Assembly (NCBI GenBank): GCA_905234605.1
Contig: CAJOIE010000003.1
Location: 1-64,000, forward strand
Source of the DNA: an uncultured Bacteroidaceae bacterium
Lineage (GTDB): Bacteria > Bacteroidota > Bacteroidia > Bacteroidales > Bacteroidaceae
Direction of reading: 5' to 3'
DNA length: 64,000 bases
Both the position numbers and the translations under genes were made by a program. A model generated the notes under the pieces. It made no database searches. It had not been told where the DNA came from and was given only the letters and a program-made list of their open reading frames with translations. This document shows, one piece after another, positions 26,959 through 36,127 of the stretch (its first letter is position 1; each line of letters begins with the position of its first letter).

Positions 26959-29550
26959 CTAATCGGTGCTGTTGCTCATGGTCAGCGAGGTGCCTGTGGC
27001 ATCGGCGTCTATCGTGATGGGTTGCTCACGGCTGACGGTGCCCGCGAGGATGGCACGCGAGAGCTGATTGAGGAGCAGACGCTGGATGGCTCGCTTCACG
27101 GGACGTGCACCGAACTCAGGGTCGTAGCCCTCACGCGTGAGCAGGTCGATGGCGGCATCCGTGAGACGGAGCGTCACGCCTTCAGCCTCTGTGCGCTGCT
27201 GCACGCCATGCAGCTGGAGCATTACCACCTGGCGTATCTCGGCCTCACTCAACGGTTCAAACATGATGGTCTCATCAATGCGGTTGAGGAACTCGGGGCG
27301 CACACTCTGGCGCAGCAGGCCGAGCACATGCGCCTTGACGGCCTCGCGTGGCGACGCGGCATGCTCGCGGATATAGTCTGACCCGAGGTTGGAGGTTAGA
27401 ATGATGATGGTATTGCGGAAGTTGACAGTGCGGCCCTTGTTGTCGGTCAGACGGCCGTCGTCGAGCACCTGCAGCAGTGTGTTGAACACATCGGGGTGAG
27501 CCTTCTCTATCTCGTCGAACAGCACTACGGAGTATGGCTTGCGGCGCACGGCCTCCGTGAGCTGACCTCCCTCGTCGTAGCCCACATATCCCGGAGGAGC
27601 ACCAATGAGACGGCTCACAGAGTGCTTCTCCTGATATTCGCTCATGTCGATGCGGGTCATCATGGTCTCGTCGTCGAAGAGGAACTCCGCTAAGGCCTTA
27701 GCCAGCTCCGTCTTGCCGACACCCGTTGTGCCAAGGAAGATGAACGAGCCGATAGGGCGCTTGGGGTCCTGAAGGCCGGCACGCGAGCGGCGCACGGCAT
27801 CGGCCACGGCACTGATGGCCTCGTCCTGCCCTACGACACGGCGGTGCAGCTCTTCCTCCAGATGCAGCAGCTTCTCGCGCTCACTCTGGAGCATACGTGC
27901 CACAGGGATGCCCGTCCAGCGCGACACCACCTCGGCCACATCGGCAGCCGTGACCTCCTCGCGCACCATGGCCTCGGAACCCTGCGCCTCGTGCAGCTGC
28001 TGCGTGAGCTGTGCTATATGAGCTTCCAATGCTTGTATGCGGCCGTAGCGTATCTCGGCCACGCGAGCATAGTCGCCCTCACGCTCGGCACGCTCGGCAT
28101 CAAGGCGCAGCTGCTCCATCTGCTGGCGGTCTTGCTGCACGGAGGCAGCTATCTGCCTCTCACTCTCCCACTTGGCACGCATCTGCTGCTCCTGCTCACG
28201 CAGGTTGGCTATCTGTTGCTCCAGAGCTGCAAGCGAGGCCTCGCCACTCTCGGTCGTGGCTTCGCGCTTGATGCTGGCACGCTCTATCTCGAGCTGGGCC
28301 AGACGGCGTGAAATCTCGTCGAGCTCCTCTGGCACACTGTCGCGCTCCATGCGAAGACGGGCAGCAGCCTCGTCCATAAGGTCGATGGCCTTGTCGGGGA
28401 GGAAGCGGTCGGTGATGTAGCGATGGCTGAGCTCCACGGCAGCAATGATGGCTTCGTCCTGAATGCGCACGCGATGATGGTTCTCATAGCGTTCCTTGAG
28501 ACCTCGCAGTATGCTTATGCTGGCCGCCGTGTCGGGCTCGTCGACCATGACGGTCTGGAAGCGACGCTCCAGAGCCTTGTCCTTCTCGAAGTACTTCTGG
28601 TACTCATCGAGGGTGGTAGCACCTATGGCGCGCAGCTCGCCCCGCGCCAATGCAGGCTTGAGGATGTTGGCTGCATCCATGGCTCCCTCGCTCTTGCCGG
28701 CACCGACAAGGGTGTGTATCTCGTCGATGAAGAGGATGATGCGTCCCTCGCTCTTGGTCACCTCGCCTACCACCGACTTCAGTCGCTCCTCAAACTCACC
28801 CTTATACTTGGCACCTGCAATGAGTGCACCCATGTCGAGCGAATAGAGAGCCACGGAACGAAGGTTCTCGGGCACATCGCCGCGCAGTATGCGGTGAGCC
28901 AGCCCCTCAACGATGGCCGTCTTGCCTGTGCCTGGCTCACCGATGAGGATAGGGTTGTTCTTAGTCCTGCGCGAGAGTATCTGGAGCACACGGCGTATCT
29001 CCTCGTCGCGCCCTATCACAGGGTCAAGACGCCCCGAGCGTGCCTCCTCAACAAGGTTTTTGGCATACTTGCCAAGAGCCTGATAGGTGTCCTCGCTTGA
29101 TGGCGAGGTGGCTTTACTGCCACCGCGCAGCTCAGTGATGGCCGCCGAGAGTTCCTTCTCCGTGACACCAGCATCCTTGAGTAGCTTGGCTGCCGTGCTG
29201 TTGCTCTTCACAAGAGCCAGCAGGAGCTGCTCCACTGTCACGAACTCATCGCCATGCTTGGAAGCAAGAGTCTCTGCTTCGGTCAGGATGGAGTTTGCCT
29301 CACGGCTGAGGTATGGCTCTCCGCCATCCACGCGTGGCAAACTCTGTAGCTGGGCATCGAGAGCTGCACGTATGGCAGCCTCGTTCACGCCAAGCTTACG
29401 GAATACATAGCCCGTCACCTGCTGTCCTGTCGTGAGGATGGCATCAAGCAAATGCTCGGGCTCAATGGCCTGCTGCCTGCGGCTTTCTGCCGAGCGGACA
29501 GCCTGCTGCACAGTCTCCTGTGCCTTAATGGTGAACTTGTCGAATGTCAT
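26959..29550 (-). CDS. clpB: ATP-dependent disaggregase ClpB
   Basis: 863 residues, full length. The N-terminal Clp_N repeats (about 1-145) precede the first AAA+ domain with Walker A GEPGTGKT (about 200). The long coiled-coil middle domain (about 405-525, [18 protein letters not shown]-like) distinguishes ClpB from ClpA/C. The second AAA+ domain has Walker A GTTGVGKT. It rescues aggregated proteins together with DnaK (gene at 50428). It stands alone with its own terminator. Confidence 0.97.
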   Translation of the reverse strand: MTFDKFTIKAQETVQQAVRSAESRRQQAIEPEHLLDAILTTGQQVTGYVFRKLGVNEAAIRAALDAQLQSLPRVDGGEPYLSREANSILTEAETLASKHGDEFVTVEQLLLALVKSNSTAAKLLKDAGVTEKELSAAITELRGGSKATSPSSEDTYQALGKYAKNLVEEARSGRLDPVIGRDEEIRRVLQILSRRTKNNPILIGEPGTGKTAIVEGLAHRILRGDVPENLRSVALYSLDMGALIAGAKYKGEFEERLKSVVGEVTKSEGRIILFIDEIHTLVGAGKSEGAMDAANILKPALARGELRAIGATTLDEYQKYFEKDKALERRFQTVMVDEPDTAASISILRGLKERYENHHRVRIQDEAIIAAVELSHRYITDRFLPDKAIDLMDEAAARLRMERDSVPEELDEISRRLAQLEIERASIKREATTESGEASLAALEQQIANLREQEQQMRAKWESERQIAASVQQDRQQMEQLRLDAERAEREGDYARVAEIRYGRIQALEAHIAQLTQQLHEAQGSEAMVREEVTAADVAEVVSRWTGIPVARMLQSEREKLLHLEEELHRRVVGQDEAISAVADAVRRSRAGLQDPKRPIGSFIFLGTTGVGKTELAKALAEFLFDDETMMTRIDMSEYQEKHSVSRLIGAPPGYVGYDEGGQLTEAVRRKPYSVVLFDEIEKAHPDVFNTLLQVLDDGRLTDNKGRTVNFRNTIIILTSNLGSDYIREHAASPREAVKAHVLGLLRQSVRPEFLNRIDETIMFEPLSEAEIRQVVMLQLHGVQQRTEAEGVTLRLTDAAIDLLTREGYDPEFGARPVKRAIQRLLLNQLSRAILAGTVSREQPITIDADATGTSLTMSNSTD

Positions 29551-29680
29551 AGCTTATATATGTTTATAGAGTTTAGCGATTATGGTTTAAGCGGTACAAC
29601 CACTATTTTGCAAAGGCTGTGCAGCGACCGGCGGAAACGCCAAAAAGGCAGAAGCACAGACAGAATGGCGCAAGAATAAC

Positions 29681-29688
29681 TACCTTTG
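29681..29688 (+). promoter_or_regulatory. -7 element of the Smr-domain gene
   Basis: TACCTTTG lies 82 bases before the ATG at 29770. It overlaps the far N-terminal extension of the reading frame, arguing against a start before it. Confidence 0.55.
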
Positions 29689-29769
29689 CAGCCCACAAGG
29701 CATGCGCAGCGCACTATGCTGCCATACCTTATGGCACATAACGTTACACCTTCAATACTCTCTACATAC

Positions 29770-31065
29770 ATGGAAATAGGCGAAAAGGTAAGATTTCTCA
29801 ATGAAGTGGGCGGCGGGCGCATTGCCGGTTTCGAGGGCAAGGACATCGTACTGGTGGAGGATGAGGACGGCTTCGAGATACCCATGTTGCGCTCACAGGT
29901 GGTGGTCATTGAGACCAATGACAACAACTTTGTGCGCAAGCCTAAGAAGCCATCGCCGGCTGTCACACAAGCCACTCAGCGTGCCGCCGCACACGAGGGT
30001 GCCAGCCTGCGCGCCGCTCTCGCAGCCGGCCTCGATGCCGAAGAGCCGGAGAGCGACCCGACGGATGGCGACATCACATTCCGCCCCAAGCCCAAGGAGC
30101 GCCGCGGAGGCGAGCTGCTCAACCTGCATATAGCCTTTGTCGAGGATGTCGGCCACAGGGCCGATGGTGTGCGCTTCGACACCTACCTCATCAACGACTC
30201 CAACTACTATGTCAGTGCTCTCTACGCCTACAGCGAGAATGCCGCATGGCACGCTGTGTGGCAAGGCACCGTGGTGCCAAACACCAAGGTGCGCATCCAC
30301 ACCTTCGACCGCACCGAGCTACAGCAGTTAGAGCACCTGTCGGTGAGCTTCTTCGCATGGAAAGACGACAAGCCATTTGTACAGAAACCTGCTGCCACCG
30401 TTGAGCTACGCCTCCAGACAGTGAAGTTCTACAAGCTGCACGTGTTTGCAGACACACCTTTCTTCCACTCCCCTGCCCTGCTCTACCAAATCGTGCGCGA
30501 CGATAAGCCGTTGGGGCTCAAAGCCCCGATGTTGGCTTCCGAGGAAGAAACCCCGCTGTCGGCTCCCGAAGAGACATCAGCAGCATTGACTGCTGACCCT
30601 ACATCGCCCGCGTCCCCTTCCGAGGATCACAAGGGAGCATCACCCAGGAGCGACCGCGAGGCTGTCAAGGCCGCCAAGCGTGCACTCAAGCAGGAGCAAG
30701 AAGCCATGCGCAAGAAGCACGAGGCCACGCCACATGAACGCGACCCGCATGTGTCGAAACCTAACCACAGGCCTGAGCAGGACGGCATACTGGAGGTTGA
30801 CCTGCACATCAACGCCCTGCTCGACAACACCAACGGCCTGTCGCCTGCCGTGATGCTCAACACACAGCTCACCGAGTTCCGCATAGTGATGGACCGCAAC
30901 ATAAAGCGCAAGGGACAGCGCATTGTGTTCATCCACGGCAAAGGAGAAGGCGTGCTCCGCGAAGCCATCATCAAGGAACTGCGCCACCGCTATCGCACAT
31001 GCACCTACGAGGATGCTTCGTTCCAACAATATGGTTTCGGTGCCACCATGGTGACTATCCGATGA
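29770..31065 (+). CDS. DUF2027 / Smr-domain protein (MutS2-tail-like)
   Basis: 431 residues from MEIGEKVRFLNEVGGGRI. Residues 1-48 form a small barrel like the KOW-type segment near the end of MutS2 (GFEGKDIVLVEDEDGFEIP). The middle (about 100-250) is the Bacteroidetes DUF2027 region, followed by a charged coiled-coil stretch. The C-terminal Smr domain (about 345-431) has EVDLHINALL and FIHGKGEGVLREAI, the LDxH and HGxGxGxLR motifs of Smr nucleases. No MutS ATPase is present. A nucleic-acid-related role is likely, perhaps in recombination or ribosome rescue; the function is not established. In-frame upstream starts exist (29686, 29716) but lie on or near the promoter. Confidence 0.85.
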   Translation: MEIGEKVRFLNEVGGGRIAGFEGKDIVLVEDEDGFEIPMLRSQVVVIETNDNNFVRKPKKPSPAVTQATQRAAAHEGASLRAALAAGLDAEEPESDPTDGDITFRPKPKERRGGELLNLHIAFVEDVGHRADGVRFDTYLINDSNYYVSALYAYSENAAWHAVWQGTVVPNTKVRIHTFDRTELQQLEHLSVSFFAWKDDKPFVQKPAATVELRLQTVKFYKLHVFADTPFFHSPALLYQIVRDDKPLGLKAPMLASEEETPLSAPEETSAALTADPTSPASPSEDHKGASPRSDREAVKAAKRALKQEQEAMRKKHEATPHERDPHVSKPNHRPEQDGILEVDLHINALLDNTNGLSPAVMLNTQLTEFRIVMDRNIKRKGQRIVFIHGKGEGVLREAIIKELRHRYRTCTYEDASFQQYGFGATMVTIR

Positions 31066-31153
31066 GAACGGCAACGTGACCAACGCTCCGCACTGTCCCG
31101 CCCCACCACTCTAACCTACCCACCGTGCCGCAGGCACCCTAAGCTTTTCGACA

Positions 31154-32416
31154 TTGCAAGACCCTCGCTCCATACATATCGCCGACTATGCATACGACCT
31201 TCCCGACAACCGCATAGCCAAACACCCTCTCGCACGCCGCGATGCCTCCAAGCTGTTGGTGTATCGCAATGGCGACATCAGCGAAGCCCACTTCGCCGAC
31301 CTGCCCGACTTCCTGCCAGCCCGCTCGCTCGTGGTGATGAACAACACACGGGTCATACAGGCTCGCCTGCATTTCCGCAAGGACACGGGTGCCAAGATTG
31401 AGGTGTTCTGCCTTGAGCCTGCCATTCCCCACGACTATGCACTCATGTTCACCCAGACAGGCAGCTGCACATGGCATTGCCTTGTGGGCAACAGCAAGAA
31501 GTGGAAGGAGGGCAGCCTGCAACTGACGTTCACACACGCTGGCACCGAGTGCTCCCTGCAATGTGAGCGCGCCGGTGCCGACCTCATACGCTTCACGTGG
31601 TCGCCCCTGTCGCTCACATGGGCCGAAGTGCTCGAAGCCTGCGGCGAACTGCCCATCCCGCCCTATCTGAACCGCGCCACCGAGGCAAGCGACCTCACCA
31701 CCTACCAGACGGTCTACTCAAAGGTGAAAGGCAGCGTGGCCGCTCCCACGGCAGGGCTCCACTTCACGCCCGACGTGCTTGCCAGCCTTGATGCTCATGG
31801 CATTGAGCGTGCCGAACTAACGCTGCATGTGGGTGCCGGCACCTTCAAGCCCGTGAAGAGCGAGGAGCTGCGCGACCATGACATGCACACAGAGTGGATA
31901 GCCGTGCCACGCACCGTGGTCGAGGCACTGCTGCGCCATGGCGGAGAGTGCACTGCCATCGGCACTACGAGTGTGCGCACCCTGGAGTCCTTATACTATA
32001 TAGGTGTAAAGCTGATGCACGCCCCCGACCTCAACGAAGAGGAACTCACCGTGGGGCAGTGGGAGCCGTATCTCAGCCCCGACAACTCTTGCGCCAGCAT
32101 CGCCGTGGGCTGTGGAGCGGATGCTGCTCCCACCGAGGAGCCGTGCAGCGGGCTTGCCGCCCTGCGCGCCATTCTGGCATGGATGGACGCCCGTGGCTGC
32201 GATGTCTTGCGCACCTCTACACAAATCATCATCGCTCCAGGCTACACCTACCACATCGTGCGCCGCATAGTGACCAACTTCCACCAGCCGCAGTCCACAC
32301 TGCTGCTGCTCGTGTCGGCCTTCGTCGGGGGCGACCGCTGGCGCGACATCTACCGCTATGCTCTCGACCACGACTTCCGCTTCCTCAGCTATGGCGACAG
32401 CTCACTGCTGATGTGA
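31154..32416 (+). CDS. queA: S-adenosylmethionine:tRNA ribosyltransferase-isomerase
   Basis: 420 residues, longer than E. coli QueA (about 356). Family blocks are IADYAYDLPDNRIAKHPLARRDASKLL, interrupted here, with SLVVMNNTRVIQARL, GSVAAPTAGLHFT, LHVGAGTFKPV, ATG-like IAIGTTSVRTLES and TNFHQPQSTLLLLVSAF. It transfers and isomerises the ribosyl of AdoMet onto 7-aminomethyl-7-deazaguanine in tRNA during queuosine synthesis. The extra length is an insert (about 290-325, including a Cys-rich ASIAVGCGADAA segment), as in Bacteroidetes homologues. No ATG lies near the conserved N-terminus; the best start is TTG at 31154. Confidence 0.9.
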   Translation: MQDPRSIHIADYAYDLPDNRIAKHPLARRDASKLLVYRNGDISEAHFADLPDFLPARSLVVMNNTRVIQARLHFRKDTGAKIEVFCLEPAIPHDYALMFTQTGSCTWHCLVGNSKKWKEGSLQLTFTHAGTECSLQCERAGADLIRFTWSPLSLTWAEVLEACGELPIPPYLNRATEASDLTTYQTVYSKVKGSVAAPTAGLHFTPDVLASLDAHGIERAELTLHVGAGTFKPVKSEELRDHDMHTEWIAVPRTVVEALLRHGGECTAIGTTSVRTLESLYYIGVKLMHAPDLNEEELTVGQWEPYLSPDNSCASIAVGCGADAAPTEEPCSGLAALRAILAWMDARGCDVLRTSTQIIIAPGYTYHIVRRIVTNFHQPQSTLLLLVSAFVGGDRWRDIYRYALDHDFRFLSYGDSSLLM

Positions 32417-32464
32417 GCAGGGCACGCCATCGCAGACGTCTGCGCCGATGGCAGTACCCTGCTC
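32415..32464. terminator. nested-hairpin bidirectional terminator between queA and gdhA
   Basis: Three nested inverted repeats: GAGCAGGG/CCCTGCTC (32415-32422/32457-32464), GCCATCG/CGATGGC (32426-32432/32446-32452) and the central palindrome CAGACGTCTG (32433-32442). The outer arm overlaps the queA stop codon and the far arm ends 11 bases before the gdhA stop. Confidence 0.7.
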
Positions 32465-32475
32465 ATCGGCATGCT

Positions 32476-33813
32476 CTACACTATACCCTGTGCCATCATG
32501 GCCTTGGCCACCTTCATGAAGCCTGCGATGTTGGCACCACGCACATAGTTGATGTAGCCGTCGGCCTCGGTGCCATACTTGACACACTGGGCATGGATGG
32601 CATGCATGATCTGGTGCAGACGCTGGTCGACCTCGGCAGCACTCCAGCTCAGGTGCATGGCATTCTGGCTCATCTCCAGTCCCGATGTGGCCACACCGCC
32701 GGCGTTGACTGCCTTGCCTGGAGCGTAGAGCATATGCGCGGCGATGAAGGCGTCTATAGCCTCGGGGGTGCAGCCCATGTTGGAAATCTCGCCCACACAG
32801 AGCACGCCGTTCTCTATGAGCCGACGGGCATCGTCGCCGTCAAGCTCATTCTGTGTTGCGCACGGCAGGGCTATGTCGCACTTCACCTCCCACGGCCTGC
32901 GGCCTGCCACGAACCGAGCCTCGGGGAATTCCTCGGCATAGGGCTGGCAGATGTCGTTGCCAGAGGCACGCAACTCAAGCATATAGTCGATTTTTTCACC
33001 GCTAATGCCCTCTGGGTCGTAGATATAGCCGTCGGGGCCGCTGATGGTGACCACCTTTGCGCCGAGCTGCGTGGCCTTGGTGGCGGCTCCCCAGGCCACA
33101 TTGCCGAAGCCGCTTATGGCCACGGTCTTGCCCTTGATGTCGTGGCCGTGGGTGGCGAGCATCTCACTGACGAAGTAGAGGCCGCCGAAGCCTGTGGCCT
33201 CAGGACGTATGAGCGAGCCGCCATACTCCAGGCCCTTGCCTGTGAGCACGCCGCTCCAGTCGCGGGTCAGCTTCTTGTACTGCCCGAAGAGGTAGCCCAC
33301 CTCGCGGGCACCTACGCCTATGTCGCCGGCCGGCACGTCGACCTCGGGACCTATGTAGCGATAGAGCTCGCTCATGAAAGCCTGACAGAAGCGCATAATC
33401 TCGGCCTCGCTCTTGCCGCGGGGCGAGAAGTCGGAGCCACCCTTGCCGCCGCCCATGGGCAGCGTGGTCAGGGCATTCTTGAATGTCTGTTCGAAGCCCA
33501 GGAACTTGAGAATGCTCAGGTTGACGCTGGCATGGAAGCGCAGGCCGCCCTTGTAGGGGCCGATGGCCGAGTTGAACTGCACGCGGTAGCCCAGGTTGAC
33601 CTGCACCTCGCCCTTGTCGTCCACCCAGGGCACACGGAAGGTGATGATGCGCTCCGGTTCCACGAGTCGCTCTATGAGCTTTGCGCGCTCGAACTCAGGG
33701 TGCTGATTGTAGACATCCTCAATGCTGAGCAACACCTCGTGCACAGCTTGCAGGTACTCTTTCTCGCCCGGATGCTTTGCTTCCAGGGAGGCCATTATCT
33801 GTTCTATCTTCAT
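32476..33813 (-). CDS. gdhA: NADP-type glutamate dehydrogenase
   Basis: 445 residues, hexameric GDH length. GPYKGGLRFHASVNLSILKF and the catalytic-lysine segment PMGGGKGGSDFSPRGKS are diagnostic. The NAD(P)-binding Rossmann motif is SGFGNVAWGAA. It converts 2-oxoglutarate and ammonia to glutamate and is a main ammonia-assimilation enzyme in Bacteroidales. It is a single gene with a good promoter at 33835 and a shared terminator at its 3' end. Cofactor preference (NADP) is inferred from overall similarity to GdhA, not from a residue. Confidence 0.96.
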   Translation of the reverse strand: MKIEQIMASLEAKHPGEKEYLQAVHEVLLSIEDVYNQHPEFERAKLIERLVEPERIITFRVPWVDDKGEVQVNLGYRVQFNSAIGPYKGGLRFHASVNLSILKFLGFEQTFKNALTTLPMGGGKGGSDFSPRGKSEAEIMRFCQAFMSELYRYIGPEVDVPAGDIGVGAREVGYLFGQYKKLTRDWSGVLTGKGLEYGGSLIRPEATGFGGLYFVSEMLATHGHDIKGKTVAISGFGNVAWGAATKATQLGAKVVTISGPDGYIYDPEGISGEKIDYMLELRASGNDICQPYAEEFPEARFVAGRRPWEVKCDIALPCATQNELDGDDARRLIENGVLCVGEISNMGCTPEAIDAFIAAHMLYAPGKAVNAGGVATSGLEMSQNAMHLSWSAAEVDQRLHQIMHAIHAQCVKYGTEADGYINYVRGANIAGFMKVAKAMMAQGIV

Positions 33814-33834
33814 GGTTTGGTTAGTTAGTCATCG

Positions 33835-33866
33835 CAAAAATAGACTGCATGACTGTGACAACCAAA
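33835..33866 (-). promoter_or_regulatory. promoter of gdhA
   Basis: Minus strand TATTTTTG (33835-33842) with TTTG at 33863-33866, 20-base spacer, 21 bases before the ATG. Confidence 0.65.
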
Positions 33867-33879
33867 CGAAAGGCTGAAA

Positions 33880-34929
33880 TTAGTGATGGCCTATGCCTTC
33901 GCGCATCACATAGAGCACAACGGGAGCACCGATGAGAGGTGTGATGACGTTGATGGGCATCAGGGCCGTGGTGAAGGCGGTTGAGAGGAGGTTGCACGCA
34001 AGGGCGAGTGCGGCACCAATGAGGAGTGTCGCGGGCAGGAGCGCGCGGTGGTCGGAGGAGCATACGAGCAGGCGTGCCATATGCGGCACAGCAAGTCCGA
34101 CGAAGGCTATGGGTCCGCAGAAGGCTGTGGATGTGGCGGTGAGCACACCGGTGGTGAGCAGCAGCATAGTGCGCGTGCGCTCAACATTGATGCCTAAGTT
34201 TGCCGCGTAGTTCTCGCCCAGGAGCATGGCATTGAGGGGCTTGGCCAAGGCGATGGCAGCGGCGATGCCTGCGAGCATGGCCACGGCAAAGGGCATGAGG
34301 CGCTCGGTGGTGACGGCGGCAAAGGTGCCCATGCCCCAGACCATGAACGAGTGGACGCCTTCCTCCGTGGCACCATAGTTGAGGAGTGAGATGAGCGACG
34401 AGGTGATGTAGCTTATCATGACGCCGGCGATGAGCAGCATCACGTCGTGCCGCAGATGCGCCGAGAGCAAGGTGAGCAGCAGCATGACGGCCATGGCTCC
34501 GACGAGTGCGGCGAGGATGACGAGCACGTAGCCGCTGAGGGTCACGCTGCCGGCAGTGAGGCTGCCGCCAAGAGCCAGCATGACGATGGCCACGCCGAGG
34601 TTGGCGCCTCCGTCGATGCCCAGCAGGCTCGGCCCTGCCAGCGGGTTGCGGAAGGCCGTCTGTAGCAGCAGGCCGGCCACGGCCAGTCCGGCTCCCGAGA
34701 GCGTGGCAGTGACAGCTTGCGGCAGGCGGCTGTCCCAGAGTATGTAGGTCCAGGCGGCATTGTCTGAACCGCGCCCCAGCAGCATGTCGGTCACGGCAGT
34801 GGCAGGGATGTGCACCGCCCCCCAGTAGAGGTTGGCCACGAAGAGTGCGGCCACGAGCGCGACACCCTGCATGGTCAGGGCCAAGAGGGTGCAGGGTCTG
34901 CGGCATATAGGGTGCAGGGAGGCTGGCAT
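33880..34929 (-). CDS. btuC: FecCD/BtuC-family ABC transporter permease (corrinoid uptake)
   Basis: 349 residues, with about ten hydrophobic segments. The BtuC-family blocks are GAGLAVAGLLLQTAFRNPLAGPSLLGI (interrupted), GVMISYITSSLISLL, WGMGTF and CGPIAFVGLAVPHMARLL. It forms the inner-membrane channel of a vitamin B12/iron-type importer. It lies 41 bases behind the binding-protein gene, in the order btuB-G-F-C. The next gene downstream is the separate gdhA, so no ATPase follows. The first about 20 codons contain copies of the ACCCTGCACC repeat; a shorter start (MQGVALVAAL, at 34872) would remove them but also cut the first membrane helix. Confidence 0.85.
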   Translation of the reverse strand: MPASLHPICRRPCTLLALTMQGVALVAALFVANLYWGAVHIPATAVTDMLLGRGSDNAAWTYILWDSRLPQAVTATLSGAGLAVAGLLLQTAFRNPLAGPSLLGIDGGANLGVAIVMLALGGSLTAGSVTLSGYVLVILAALVGAMAVMLLLTLLSAHLRHDVMLLIAGVMISYITSSLISLLNYGATEEGVHSFMVWGMGTFAAVTTERLMPFAVAMLAGIAAAIALAKPLNAMLLGENYAANLGINVERTRTMLLLTTGVLTATSTAFCGPIAFVGLAVPHMARLLVCSSDHRALLPATLLIGAALALACNLLSTAFTTALMPINVITPLIGAPVVLYVMREGIGHH

Positions 34930-34942
34930 GTGGGTGCAGGGT
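34864..34942 (-). repeat. ACCCTGCACC repeat, locus 2, across the btuF-btuC junction
   Basis: Read on the minus strand, ACCCTGCACCC occurs at 34932-34942 and 34887-34897, and CCCTGCACCC at 34910-34919, spaced 22-23 bases. An opposite copy, ACCCTGCAT, lies at 34864-34872 on the plus strand. The first copy is in the 41-base gap before btuC; the others fall inside its first codons. Confidence 0.75.
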
Positions 34943-34970
34943 CTTCGGTTTGTGCTGTGCGCGGTGTCGG

Positions 34971-36116
34971 TCAGAGAGGGCGGTAGTACTTGGGTCGCAC
35001 GCCGCCGAGCAACTCTGGATGGGCTATGGCGATGATGTCGCGCAGCAGCAGCTCGGGGTGGAAGGGTGTCTCCTCATAGAAACGTGTGTGTGAGAGGTCG
35101 CACACGTGGATATGCCTCTCGGCGTAGGCGCGGAAGCGGGTGTAGGGCTGATAGTCGGCAGCGAGCGAGGCGTAGGTGAGCGGCGTGGTGCCGCCCTGCT
35201 TGACGAGCCACAGGTCGGCATCGCCAGCCTCGGCCAGCACGGTCTCGAAAGGCAAGGGCGTGCTGCCGCTGCCGGGGAGGCGGGCAAAGGCATAGTCGAC
35301 GGCGGCATCGCGGAAGAGGCACGCCATGGTGCTGCCGCCCGACGGCACGAACCACTGTCCGCCGTACATCAGCTCCGTGAGCAGACGCGGTCGGCGTGTG
35401 GCACGTGCGGCGGTGTCGCACAGTGCCGTGTAGGCCTTGACCACGCTGCCGAAGATAGTCCTGGCGGCACGTTCCTTGCCGAAGAGCTCGCCATAGAACA
35501 ACATCCACTCCGCACGGCCGAGGGGAGTGCGCTCCATGTACTCGGCGCACTCCACGATGGGTATGCCCAGACTCTCCACACGCCCGTAGCCGCCGCTGTG
35601 CTCAAAGGGTGTCAGCAGCAGGGCGTCGGGATGCACGTCGATTATGCGCTCCACGTTGGGGGCCATGCCGTTGCCGAAGTCGGCCACGGTGCCATCGCGC
35701 AGTCCCTGCCGCACGAGAGGAATGTCAATATACTGCTTCTCACACACGCCGCATATTGCCCCGCCGGCACCGAGCTCGCAGAGGAGCCCGCAGTGAACTG
35801 CCGTGGCCACGCCGGCCCGCCGCACGGGCACGCGCACCACCGTGGTGCCCCCGCCGGCATAGGCCTGCAAGGTATGCTCATCGGCACTCGCGCCCCTTGG
35901 CACAAGCACATAGCGGTGCAACACCGCCGTGCTGTCCCAGGGGTTGACGAGTGTCCAGAGGCTCCAGCCTTCGGGCGTGGTGCCATGACGCAGCAGGGTG
36001 GCATGATCCAACGCGGCGGCTGTCGTGGCAGCTGCCGTGCGCCTGCTGCCTGCGGCGAGCCACACTGCGGTGGCCGCCGCAAGCAGTAGCATGAGGACGA
36101 TGACGATGCGGCGCAT
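34971..36116 (-). CDS. btuF: periplasmic corrinoid/siderophore-type binding protein
   Basis: 381 residues with an N-terminal hydrophobic signal (MRRIVIVLMLLLAAATAVWL) and no lipobox Cys. The type III binding-protein fold shows as VADFGNGMAPNVERIIDVHPDALLL (in two pieces), GRVESLGIPIVECAEYMERTPLGRAEW and GELFGKERAA. There is also a late block on substrate contact, VPSGGSTMACLFRDA. It delivers the ligand to the BtuC-type permease. It starts 11 bases after the btuG stop, so it belongs to the same message. Ligand identity (cobamide) is inferred from the BtuG neighbour; iron-chelate use is the alternative. Confidence 0.8.
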   Translation of the reverse strand: MRRIVIVLMLLLAAATAVWLAAGSRRTAAATTAAALDHATLLRHGTTPEGWSLWTLVNPWDSTAVLHRYVLVPRGASADEHTLQAYAGGGTTVVRVPVRRAGVATAVHCGLLCELGAGGAICGVCEKQYIDIPLVRQGLRDGTVADFGNGMAPNVERIIDVHPDALLLTPFEHSGGYGRVESLGIPIVECAEYMERTPLGRAEWMLFYGELFGKERAARTIFGSVVKAYTALCDTAARATRRPRLLTELMYGGQWFVPSGGSTMACLFRDAAVDYAFARLPGSGSTPLPFETVLAEAGDADLWLVKQGGTTPLTYASLAADYQPYTRFRAYAERHIHVCDLSHTRFYEETPFHPELLLRDIIAIAHPELLGGVRPKYYRPL

Positions 36117-36127
36117 TGGGTGGCGGC

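Noticed and set aside
31894-33828. Long frame overlapping queA and opposite gdhA
   Set aside because: Low-complexity Arg/His and Val/Leu composition; both real genes in the region are secure.
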